Source: Actinomycetota bacterium (GTDB taxonomy: Bacteria; Actinomycetota; Acidimicrobiia; Actinomarinales; Actinomarinaceae). From it: a DNA stretch of 24,134 nt. Position numbers and translations under genes: made by a program. The DNA lies in assembly GCA_002724835.1 (NCBI GenBank), contig PBPX01000045.1:1-24134 (forward strand). The letters run 5' to 3'. This document shows, piece after piece, positions 1 to 5,003 of this stretch; the stretch's first letter is position 1, and each line of letters begins with the position of its first letter. The notes beneath the pieces were generated by a model that searched no databases, had not been told where the DNA came from, and was given only the letters and a program-made list of their open reading frames with translations.

Positions 1-1
1 T

Positions 2-172
2 AATAAGGTATTTACAGGTAAAGGAGCTATCGGACGGCTAAAAGCTAGCTACTTATCAAGGATAAGGACTGGGATTACCACAAGGCTAGTACCCAAGGAT
101 TACAATTTATTAAAATTTCAAAAAATTACACGCATATGTCCGCTAATGCACGAAAAGACTTTTAACACATAA
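2..172 (+). CDS. C-terminal end of a small hypothetical phage protein (5' truncated)
   Basis: An open frame runs in from the left edge for 57 codons and stops at TAA 170-172. The visible protein is basic: a Gly/Lys-rich start (VFTGKGAIGRLKASYLSRI), then LVPKDYNLLKFQKI, then a short tail. The general pattern, a Lys-Gly-Ala segment followed by a helix and a xPxDYxLLxF strand near the C-terminus, recalls small uncharacterised phage proteins whose ends read like PDxWEVVEYE. That resemblance is from memory and weak. The frame carries no start within the window, and no terminator is evident after it. It could be a chance open frame, but 57 stop-free codons in AT-rich DNA with a sensible amino-acid mix favour a real gene. 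Confidence 0.45.
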   Translation, partial: NKVFTGKGAIGRLKASYLSRIRTGITTRLVPKDYNLLKFQKITRICPLMHEKTFNT

Positions 173-249
173 ACACTACACATTATAAAAGAACTTTTAA
201 AATGCTTGTGTTTACTCCTCTTTACTGTTAAAGTAGGACATAGTGAACG

Positions 250-304
250 GTGGTGTAGTTCTCAACTATACCTTCCTTGTCGTGTAATATACCTGCTACA
301 CCAC
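250..304 (+). ncRNA. Hairpin candidate in leader region
   Basis: GTGGTGTAG (250-258) pairs perfectly with CTACACCAC (296-304), 9 bp. TAGTT/AACTA inside the loop (256-260/264-268) can form a small competing hairpin. There is no T-tract, so it is not a terminator. It could be part of a small RNA or a processing site; function unknown. Confidence 0.35.
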
Positions 305-401
305 AGTTCCTAATCAGACAAATTACCACATAATTTTTTAGGACTTACGTATTAAATATAGGGGGTAGCTAGGTTAAATCCCCCCTCGCATACACACGCA
401 T

Positions 402-414
402 ACGCATAATGCGT
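402..414. promoter_or_regulatory. Palindrome ACGCATAATGCGT (operator candidate)
   Basis: A perfect inverted repeat, ACGCAT-A-ATGCGT. It is a variant of the TATGCATWATGCATA palindromes at 1192-1206 and 7565-7579, with the same spacing and the same GCATWATGC core. It lies in non-coding DNA upstream of a transcription unit, as the other copies do, which suits a dimeric regulator's site. Confidence 0.4.
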
Positions 415-418
415 GAGC

Positions 419-442
419 GTATATAGGAAATCTAAATCTAAA
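419..442 (-). promoter_or_regulatory. Second copy of the leftward promoter core
   Basis: Read on the minus strand this block has TTTAGATTTAGATT followed by TATATAC, and it matches the promoter core at 23493-23515 with only a one-base length difference and one substitution. The equivalent -35 is poor (TAAAGT against TTGACT). It may be a weak leftward promoter reading toward a G5/C5 hairpin at about 361-385, or a repressor or activator site without promoter activity. Confidence 0.4.
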
Positions 443-564
443 CTTTACATCTAGATTATGTGCCTGTATGTGCATATATGCCCCTATGTGTCCCACTATT
501 GATTGAAAATATATTCCTATGCATTGAAACGATTTACACACACAAGCCCCTATGCATACACGAC

Positions 565-594
565 TACACATAGAAAGATTCCAACAGCTTTAAA
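565..594. repeat. Dispersed imperfect repeat, copy A
   Basis: TAC-A-CATAG-A-AA-G-ATTCC-AACAGCT-T-TAAA. It matches copy B at 1456-1484 at nearly all positions, with one single-base gap. Both copies sit in non-coding DNA next to TATGCAT words. It may be a shared regulatory site or leftover duplicated leader. Confidence 0.45.
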
Positions 595-623
595 AAAATA
601 ATCTTGTGGTGTCCGATTGGTGC

Positions 624-651
624 TTGACTAGATTTGAGATTCTGTTAGATT
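624..651 (+). promoter_or_regulatory. Candidate promoter for the 705 gene
   Basis: TTGACT (624-629), 16-bp spacer, TAGATT (646-651). The spacer carries TAGATTTGAGATTCT, much like the TTTAGATTTAGATTCT spacer of the leftward promoter at 23492-23520. Two TAGATTTGA repeats, 17 bp apart, overlap the -35 end and the -10. The -10 matches the usual consensus at only four of six positions, so activation by a bound factor is plausible. Confidence 0.45.
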
Positions 652-704
652 TGAAAATTAACAGATTCATAAAACTTGAATCGTGAGTGATTAGGAGTAA
701 TCAC

Positions 705-1136
705 ATGACTAAAAAAGAAAAGACTAAAAAGCATGATGACCTTTTCCAAACGTATAGAACAGTCTATACGAGTGGGAGTAGGTCTTGGCGAATCACTAAA
801 GTAAGGGGTAATAACTCTTTATTTTATGATGAGGAAAGCGAAGGGAAAACCAGATACATAATAGGAAACTTTGATGACTCTGGAAAATTTATTCCTCTAG
901 GGGTGCTAAAGCAATACGAGAGCGTAGAGCAATTTAAAGCCCTTATGGAAGTAAGCCCAAGTCCATTCAATAGGAAAGCATTAAAGCCCCTAGCGAATGG
1001 ACAAATGTCCCCGACTTTCATGAAGTTGATTAGTGGAGATGGAATTGCGAAAGAGTTCGCAGGACAAGTCCCTACTAAGAAACAATGCAAAGCCTACATG
1101 AACGCTAAATTTAAAGGAAGTCCTTTAGATTACTAA
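705..1136 (+). CDS. Hypothetical early phage protein, 143 aa
   Basis: I do not recognise this protein. It begins with a very lysine-rich stretch (MTKKEKTKKHDD). Next comes a region likely to form beta strands (SRSWRITKVRGNNSLFYDE, then YIIGNFDDSGKFIPLGVLKQY), and last a basic C-terminal half with KKQCKAYMNAKF. I chose ATG 705 over the in-frame GTG at 687 because AGGAG (693-697) lies 7 bases before 705, and 687 has no ribosome-binding site. It forms a one-gene unit: a candidate promoter lies at 624-651 and a strong terminator begins 9 bases after its stop. A basic early protein alone between regulated promoters could bind DNA or host factors, but nothing in the sequence proves this. Confidence 0.75.
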   Translation: MTKKEKTKKHDDLFQTYRTVYTSGSRSWRITKVRGNNSLFYDEESEGKTRYIIGNFDDSGKFIPLGVLKQYESVEQFKALMEVSPSPFNRKALKPLANGQMSPTFMKLISGDGIAKEFAGQVPTKKQCKAYMNAKFKGSPLDY

Positions 1137-1145
1137 GCTAAACTA

Positions 1146-1179
1146 AAAAGCCCCTCTAGGAATAGAGGGGCTTTTTTTT
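1146..1179 (+). terminator. Strong intrinsic terminator
   Basis: AAAAAGCCCCTCTA, loop GGAA, then TAGAGGGGC running into eight T residues. The GC-rich stem is perfect and has an A-tract upstream, so it may work in both directions. It ends the single-gene unit at 705-1136. Confidence 0.93.
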
Positions 1180-1191
1180 ATGCCCTGCCCC

Positions 1192-1206
1192 TATGCATAA
1201 TGCATA
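1192..1206. promoter_or_regulatory. 15-bp palindrome TATGCATAATGCATA
   Basis: A perfect inverted repeat around a single A, just after a terminator. Apart from the central base it is identical to 7565-7579, which also follows a terminator. The same word in two start-of-unit regions points to an operator for a phage regulator. The pair of ATGCAT sites could alternatively be a methylation target. Confidence 0.55.
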
Positions 1207-1258
1207 AAATAAACCTAATCAAAATATATATCTAAGATTCTTTTATTGCTTACAGAAT

Positions 1259-1348
1259 AGGGCTAAGCCCTGCGAGGATTGATTCTAAGACATATCTTGG
1301 GCTTTTGTGGGTAGTTGTAGCCCAGATTCAAAAACTAGGTCTTAAATC
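1259..1348 (+). ncRNA. Small structured RNA candidate
   Basis: AGGGC-TAA-GCCCT (1259-1271) forms a tight hairpin. GATTCTAAGAC (1281-1291) then pairs with GTCTTAAATC (1339-1348) with one bulge, enclosing TTGGGCT (1297-1303) paired to AGCCCAG (1319-1325). The nesting is more ordered than expected from AT-rich spacer DNA. A long hairpin at 1366-1399 follows. The TGGGCT/AGCCCA stem recurs at the start of the large RNA at 2378. I match no known RNA family. Confidence 0.45.
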
Positions 1349-1365
1349 GGCTTATTTGGTCGCTC

Positions 1366-1399
1366 AGAGAAAAAGCCTAATTTTGTTGGGTTTTTCTCT
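1366..1399 (+). ncRNA. Long hairpin, possible RNA 3' end or weak terminator
   Basis: AGAGAAAAA (1366-1374) pairs with TTTTTCTCT (1391-1399), and CCTAA with TTGGG inside, about 14 bp with one bulge and loop TTTTG. What follows is ATAATTAATTATA rather than a T-run, so termination is uncertain. AAGCC within its 5' arm can instead pair with GGCTT at 1349-1353. Confidence 0.4.
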
Positions 1400-1455
1400 A
1401 TAATTAATTATACCATATATAGAGTATATAAGGGTAAAATCTAAAAAATTTTTTT

Positions 1456-1484
1456 TACGCATAGGAAAATTCAACAGCTCTAAA
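1456..1484. repeat. Dispersed imperfect repeat, copy B
   Basis: TAC-G-CATAG-G-AA-A-ATTC-AACAGCT-C-TAAA, the partner of copy A at 565-594. It follows an A6/T8 run and precedes the tandem repeats. Confidence 0.45.
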
Positions 1485-1532
1485 TCACAATAAATATGCA
1501 TATGCGAGTCAATCATTCTCAGCCCTATTACT

Positions 1533-1595
1533 TATGTATAGTCATATGAGTATGCATAGTCTATGAATATGTATAGTCTATGAGTATGCATAATG
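1533..1595. repeat. 17-bp iteron-like tandem repeats
   Basis: Three full units and one partial: 1533-1550 (one extra base), 1551-1567, 1568-1584 and 1585-1595. The consensus is TATGYATAGTCTATGAR, alternating T and C at the fifth base. A tract with long A and T runs lies about 80 bp downstream. Iterons beside an AT-rich unwinding region are the usual form of many replication origins. An array of repressor sites is the other reading. The repeats have no spacers, so they are not CRISPR. Confidence 0.6.
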
Positions 1596-1872
1596 TTTAT
1601 ATATAAAAATGTGAACCCCTCTCAGCTCTATTGATTTAATGCGAAGTAACAAATTAATACTTTCATAGGGCTATATAGAAAAAAAATATTAAATTTTTTT
1701 TTCATCTATATATTTAAATATATATCGTATGTGCATAGTAACACCGCATAGGGGTTGTCAAGTCATTCAAGTATATACTCTTACTAAACATAGTAGAAGG
1801 TGTTAGGTTGAAGTTGCGAGAAAAAATCTCGGTGTATTTATACATATACACATAAAGTATAAAGGGGAATCT

Positions 1873-2322
1873 ATGACTAATAAGAAAATAGATAAGATTA
1901 CAGGTTATCCTAAGGGTGTATATAAAGAAGGCTCTACCATATCTAGTATGAGAGAGCCTACTATAAGACCTGATATACCAAGTCCAGAAGGAACTTGTAT
2001 ATTCTGCCGTAAGAATACTTCCTCTACTAGAGCTTGTTACTCTTGTAGAGAGGTAGACTTTAAGGTAGATAGTAAGGAACACGAGGAATACTTAGCTAGT
2101 ATTCACGATACGATTGCTATAAAGGATAACTCTATAAAGGAAGGTAATACTGATAGTGTTACTGATGCTGACTATGAAAGCAAACTACTCCTATATGAGG
2201 ATAGTGTATACAACCATGAGATAGAGGAAGGTTGTTGCTCTAGTCATAAGGAATTGTTTGAGCCTTACTGTAAGACATGTAGTTTAAAGCTACCTTACAG
2301 TATGGTATGCGACTACTGTTAG
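1873..2322 (+). CDS. Cysteine-rich zinc-binding protein, 149 aa
   Basis: I do not recognise the family. The sequence shows two knuckles near the N-terminal third (C42-x2-C45, CIFC; C55-x2-C58, CYSC), a central acidic linker (about 63-118) and a second cluster (C121-C122, C133-x2-C136, C146-x2-C149), with the last cysteine at the C-terminus. This spacing fits two treble-clef or zinc-ribbon folds, each holding one zinc. Small zinc proteins of phages often bind host RNA polymerase or DNA, but no partner can be named. It is not WhiB-like: the four cysteines and GVWGG turn of that family are missing. ATG 1873 has AAAGGGG 5 bases upstream. It is alone in its unit, with a terminator 24 bases after the stop. 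Confidence 0.8.
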   Translation: MTNKKIDKITGYPKGVYKEGSTISSMREPTIRPDIPSPEGTCIFCRKNTSSTRACYSCREVDFKVDSKEHEEYLASIHDTIAIKDNSIKEGNTDSVTDADYESKLLLYEDSVYNHEIEEGCCSSHKELFEPYCKTCSLKLPYSMVCDYC

Positions 2323-2345
2323 TAGTCCTTATATATAAGAACTAT

Positions 2346-2375
2346 AAAGGTGCGTAGTATATACGCACCTTTTTT
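2346..2375 (+). terminator. Intrinsic terminator
   Basis: AAAGGTGCGTA (2346-2356), loop GTATA, TACGCACCTTT, then further T residues. The 11-bp stem is perfect. It ends the unit at 1873-2322 and lies directly before the large structured RNA segment, so that RNA needs readthrough or a promoter I could not find. Confidence 0.92.
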
Positions 2376-2377
2376 AT

Positions 2378-3000
2378 TGGGCTTAACCATATCTCGTATA
2401 TAGTTATGAGCTATATTGTTAAAGCTACGAGTATGCGTGGTTAATCTACGCTAAGCCCAGCTACTTACTAAGTAATAACAAGTTTGGACACTTGCGTAAG
2501 GTTAGTAGGTAGCACGATACTTATACAAGAGCTGATGTTCTCTCTGTTGCAAAGCAACCTATAAAAGTTATTCGGACAAGTTGTAAGTATCGTGCTATCT
2601 ATAAGGTAGATAGCTTAGAACAGATACACTTATAGCTATAAGTAAAACATTGACTACCCTGATGTGAGCCGTAGTGTAACAACTACACCTAAAAGATAAA
2701 CAACAAGTTAGCAGGAAGCGAAGATACGAGTTGGAAGTAAACCTTTGGCAACATCTCATGGATTAGTGTCTGTTCTAGGCTATCTATGAGGCACATGTTT
2801 ATAGGGTTGTTAAGTACCCCTTTTGTTTGCATAGTGTCTTATATGTAGCAAGTCGGGGCTATCTATGAGTAGGAGTCAGTTATTTACAGCCCTGTTTCAA
2901 ACTGATGACCGAAAGTAGATAGCTAAGAGCGTATGCTGTTGTAGATAATCCCCCTTATTATCTATTGCGATTCAAGTTAGTGTACGCTCTTAGCTATTTA
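2378..3000 (+). ncRNA. Large multi-stem structured RNA candidate (about 620 nt)
   Basis: No gene fits here, yet the segment is filled with long complementary pairs. Domain 1: TGGGCTTA/TAAGCCCA (2378-2385/2452-2459) around ACCA..CTCGTA/TACGAG..TGGT and a hairpin. Domain 2: 12 bp, GCTACTTACTAA (2460-2471) with TTAGTAGGTAGC (2502-2513). Domain 3: TAGCACGATACTT (2510-2522) with 2585-2597, 13 bp plus ACAA/TTGT. Domain 4: TAGATAGCTTAGAACAG (2607-2623) with 2770-2786, 17 bp with one G-U, plus ACAC/GTGT, enclosing about 140 nt. Domain 5: CCCC/GGGG (2817-2820/2855-2858) and smaller stems. Domain 6: TAGATAGCTAAGAGCGTA (2916-2933) with 2983-3000, 18 bp with one G-U, capped by TAGATAAT-CCCCCTT-ATTATCTA. 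G-U pairs within otherwise perfect stems suggest selection at the RNA level. Large ornate RNAs (GOLLD, ROOL) occur in phages and are of this size class, but I cannot verify membership. Confidence 0.7.
2594..2614 (+). promoter_or_regulatory. 8-bp hairpin that competes with two long stems
   Basis: GCTATCTA (2594-2601), loop TAAGG, TAGATAGC (2607-2614), perfectly paired. Its left arm is partly used by the 13-bp stem ending at 2597, and its right arm is the 5' end of the 17-bp stem at 2607-2623. The local and long-range folds therefore exclude each other, which is a switch-like layout. Confidence 0.5.
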
Positions 3001-3017
3001 TAAAGGAAGGAGATAGC
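2993..3017 (+). promoter_or_regulatory. Hairpin that could hide the ribosome-binding site of the 3018 gene
   Basis: GCTATTT (2993-2999) can pair with AGATAGC (3011-3017), 7 bp with one U-G pair, placing AAAGGAAGG in the loop and the ATG directly after the stem. The same left arm is the 3' end of the 18-bp stem 2916-2933/2983-3000. When the long stem forms, the ribosome-binding site is free; when it does not, the short hairpin may form. Confidence 0.45.
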
Positions 3018-3359
3018 ATGAGTACAAAAGAAATTGGTAATGAGTTCAAACCTAGAATTAATAAGATTAAAGGTAGAACTCCATTAACAAATGATGAAAG
3101 GCGATTGAAATACTTTAAAAAGAACAAAAGTATTTTAGATAAAGCTAGAAAAAATCCTAACAAAGAGTTTGTTATGGATATGTTGCCCGATAATTCTTAC
3201 TCACAAGGAAGTATAAGAACGAGGGTAACTAAATTAAGAGAAGTGTTCTCTGATACGGGCTATAGGTTTCGCTCTACTTATAGAGAAGGTGCTAAAGGAT
3301 ATGTGTACCTTCTTATAAAGTATGAGAACGAAGGCATGGCTCATGAAGAGGAACAGTAG
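3018..3359 (+). CDS. Basic hypothetical protein, 113 aa
   Basis: I do not recognise it. The first half is very basic (KPRINKIKGRTPLTNDERRLKYFKK and on to about residue 50). The second half has a likely winged-helix or strand-helix pattern: SQGSIRTRVTKLREVF is a plausible recognition helix, followed by YRFRSTYREGAKGYVYLLIKYE, which looks like a beta hairpin or wing. This suggests nucleic-acid binding, perhaps of the structured RNA segment that ends 17 bases before its start codon, but that is inference. ATG 3018 has a strong AAGGAAGGAG, which the preceding hairpin may mask. It is the first gene of the operon reaching to 7455. The final residues (EEEQ) and a 16-base gap lead to the next gene. 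Confidence 0.8.
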   Translation: MSTKEIGNEFKPRINKIKGRTPLTNDERRLKYFKKNKSILDKARKNPNKEFVMDMLPDNSYSQGSIRTRVTKLREVFSDTGYRFRSTYREGAKGYVYLLIKYENEGMAHEEEQ

Positions 3360-3375
3360 AAAGGGAGAGTGAAAT

Positions 3376-3963
3376 ATGGCTAGTGATGATGGTTTTGATG
3401 AGTTTAGAGATAGCTTTGACAGAATGGTAGAGAAAGCTAAACAGCTTGGGTTTAATCCTTTGTTAAGTTATGACGGATTCTCACCTAGAATATTTGCTTT
3501 AACCTCTTTTGATATAAAAGATGGAAAAATGGTAACAAGAGATAAAGTATTTGCACCTAAAAATAGTCCTGTTGAATTAATGCACGACTATTTTATGAAA
3601 TTAGTAGAGGAAAATACTAAGCATATACTAGAAAGTTGGTGTCATTTTGTAGCAGATGTATTCACAGAAGGCATCAGTGATGGTGTCGTTAATTTAAAGG
3701 ATTGTAAATCTGATGAGGATATAGCAAAGGTATTTAAAGAAGTATTACTATCTGGTGTCCATATGATTACAAAGGATAAGCAGTGGGCTAAGTTAATGGA
3801 CAACCACGAGATTGATTTTCCTATTGCTATTGTGCTAGGACAACCAGATGTTATCTCATCTATGATAGTTACTTCTGATAGTGATTTAGTAGAGGAACTA
3901 AATTCATCATCAGTTGATGACTTTATAAAGGAAGTTCTTAACACAGAGAGCGAGGAAGAATAA
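3376..3963 (+). CDS. Acidic hypothetical protein, 195 aa
   Basis: No family recognised. Most of the protein looks alpha-helical and acidic, with a Glu/Ser-rich C-terminus (ELNSSSVDDFIKEVLNTESEEE). The central part contains a hydrophobic segment around HILESWCHFVADVF that is too polar to be a membrane span. There is no signal peptide. AAAGGGAGAG lies upstream of ATG 3376. The stop codon overlaps the next start as TAATG, so translation is probably coupled to the zinc-ribbon protein that follows. An adaptor or client protein for the MoxR/vWA pair downstream is possible, because such operons often carry unique acidic companions, but there is no direct evidence. Confidence 0.8.
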   Translation: MASDDGFDEFRDSFDRMVEKAKQLGFNPLLSYDGFSPRIFALTSFDIKDGKMVTRDKVFAPKNSPVELMHDYFMKLVEENTKHILESWCHFVADVFTEGISDGVVNLKDCKSDEDIAKVFKEVLLSGVHMITKDKQWAKLMDNHEIDFPIAIVLGQPDVISSMIVTSDSDLVEELNSSSVDDFIKEVLNTESEEE

Positions 3964-4163
3964 TGGCTAAGAATATAATGTTTATTCATTGTAAGAATTG
4001 TATTAGAACTATGCCTAGTGGTGTAACCACTAAAGAGAGATTAGAAGTTGCTTTCTCTAGTGATGGGGAAATTATTATTAGGTGTACGAGGTGCGATTCA
4101 GATGTTACTACACAGAGATTAGCTGTACCTATGGAAGGGAGTTGTAACCATGACCATGTATAG
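3963..4163 (+). CDS. Small zinc-ribbon protein, 66 aa
   Basis: Two CxxC knuckles, C10-x2-C13 (CKNC) and C41-x2-C44 (CTRC), are separated by a strand-turn-strand segment (RLEVAFSSDGEIIIRC). This is the classic zinc-ribbon layout for one zinc ion. The tail CNHDHV is rich in extra metal ligands. The ATG overlaps the previous stop (TAATG), and the next gene starts 14 bases before this one stops, so the three are co-translated. Zinc ribbons of this size may bind nucleic acid or act as a protein interface. The specific role is unknown. Confidence 0.82.
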   Translation: MAKNIMFIHCKNCIRTMPSGVTTKERLEVAFSSDGEIIIRCTRCDSDVTTQRLAVPMEGSCNHDHV

Positions 4164-4497
4164 TGATGATGAAATTGATTTAATAGTATCAAATCCTGTC
4201 TTACATAGGGCTAATGATAGAGAGTACGCAGAGAAAATGCGTAAGCAGAATGAAGATAGTGGTGTTATATATATAGATACTCTATTAGACACAGGTTTAA
4301 CTGATGACTTTTGGATATGTGATATGTGTAACGACCAAATTAATGTAGTAGATGAACAAGGAGAATCAATCTCAGTTTATCTATGGTTACAAACTCGTGC
4401 TTTATGTGGTAATTGCATAGATAAATACGAGGAACAGGGTTATTTAAACGAGGGTAAAATGTTTTGCCCTTGCTGTATAGGAAAGGAAAAGGTATGA
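4150..4497 (+). CDS. Zinc-finger protein, 115 aa
   Basis: The acidic N-terminal half is likely helical (residues 1-50). Metal-binding motifs follow: C57-x2-C60 (CDMC), C86-x2-C89 (CGNC) and CPCC at 106-109. Four to six of these cysteines could hold one or two zinc ions in a RING-like or treble-clef fold. AAGGGAG sits 8 bases before ATG 4150. A second in-frame ATG at 4156 is possible. The stop TGA overlaps the next gene's ATG (ATGA). Two zinc-finger proteins in a row just before a AAA+/vWA pair is notable; they may supply substrates or adaptors, but this is inference. Confidence 0.8.
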   Translation: MTMYSDDEIDLIVSNPVLHRANDREYAEKMRKQNEDSGVIYIDTLLDTGLTDDFWICDMCNDQINVVDEQGESISVYLWLQTRALCGNCIDKYEEQGYLNEGKMFCPCCIGKEKV

Positions 4498-5003
4498 AAG
4501 ATAGTGATGAAGGATTGAATCCAGAATTACAGGACATACTAGATAATTTAGGAAAAGAACTTAGTGATGCAACGATTAAGAGTCATTGTGCTATCACAAG
4601 GGATATTCTTGAATATCTAAACGACTTGTCGGTAGATTTACAATACAATAGAAGTCTACCAAATTGGTTGTTTGATGATGAAGTGGAAAAGCAGATAGAC
4701 AGGAAGTTCCCTGTGTTTCTAAGGTTGGTAGTTCCACATCATTATAAATCTGGAGAGCCAACTGATGTACATTACAGGACAGTATGGGAATTTGTTTTCT
4801 CTGATGACTATGAGAATAGCCATACAGGTATGCTAGATATACCTGCTGAGGCATTTAACTTACTACCAGAAGTTCCTGAAGTAGTCCAAGTTAATGAGGA
4901 AACTTATGAGCTGTGGACAGAAATGGATACGGACTCTATTACTTCTAATTTTATTAGTGAAGTAGAGAGTCTACTTAAAAAAGAGGGAGAAGAAGAAGAA
5001 TGA
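4494..5003 (+). CDS. Acidic hypothetical protein, 169 aa
   Basis: I chose ATG 4494, which overlaps the previous stop as ATGA, over the in-frame TTG at 4464. The protein starts with a helical segment (about 10-55), has a middle rich in aromatic residues (KFPVFLRLVVPHHYKSGEP, then YRTVWEFVFSDDY) that looks like beta strands, and ends in a coil-forming acidic tail (ISEVESLLKKEGEEEE). The middle reads like a small mixed alpha/beta domain. Family not recognised. Its stop overlaps the start of the ATPase gene as ATGA, so it is likely made in fixed ratio with it and may belong to the same complex. Confidence 0.8.
   Translation: MKDSDEGLNPELQDILDNLGKELSDATIKSHCAITRDILEYLNDLSVDLQYNRSLPNWLFDDEVEKQIDRKFPVFLRLVVPHHYKSGEPTDVHYRTVWEFVFSDDYENSHTGMLDIPAEAFNLLPEVPEVVQVNEETYELWTEMDTDSITSNFISEVESLLKKEGEEEE

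Larger units (their letters stand above)
173..704. other. Non-coding stretch with regulatory sequence
   Basis: No convincing gene in 532 bases. It holds a hairpin (250-304), a G5/C5 hairpin around 361-385 without a T-tract, a palindrome (402-414), a copy of the late-promoter sequence (419-442), half of a dispersed repeat (565-594) and a candidate promoter (624-651). TATGCAT and TAGATTT words recur throughout. The only long minus-strand frame here (374-571) is cysteine-rich low-complexity translation of TGTGT/GCATA repeats. Confidence 0.6.
1137..1872. other. Long non-coding stretch with repeats and RNA folds
   Basis: No gene is supported in 736 bases. In order it holds: terminator (1146-1179), 15-bp palindrome (1192-1206), foldable segment (1259-1348), long hairpin (1366-1399), repeat copy B (1456-1484), tandem repeats (1533-1595), a very AT-rich tract with A8 and T9 runs (about 1672-1735), and a small perfect hairpin CGAGA-AAAAA-TCTCG (1817-1831) ahead of the ribosome-binding site of the next gene. 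TATACT at 1774-1779 is a possible -10, but no good -35 lies at the right distance. Confidence 0.6.

Noticed and set aside
374..571. Cysteine-rich minus-strand frame of 65 codons
   Set aside because: Made of TGTGT and GCATA repeats, no ribosome-binding site, and overlaps the regulatory words described.
687..704. GTG 687 as start of the first full gene
   Set aside because: ATG 705 has AGGAG at proper distance; 687 has none.
1533..1595. CRISPR array
   Set aside because: The repeats are directly adjacent with no spacers and no cas gene is near.
1755..1779. Promoter TTGTCA/TATACT before the 1873 gene
   Set aside because: Spacing is only 13 bases, and no better -35 is present.
2630..2765. Group I intron, RNase P RNA or tmRNA
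   Set aside because: No P7 core, no CR-I type motif, and no tag-peptide sequence or CCA end was found.
4464..4493. TTG 4464 as start of the 4494 gene
   Set aside because: The ATGA overlap at 4494 is the arrangement used by the neighbouring genes.
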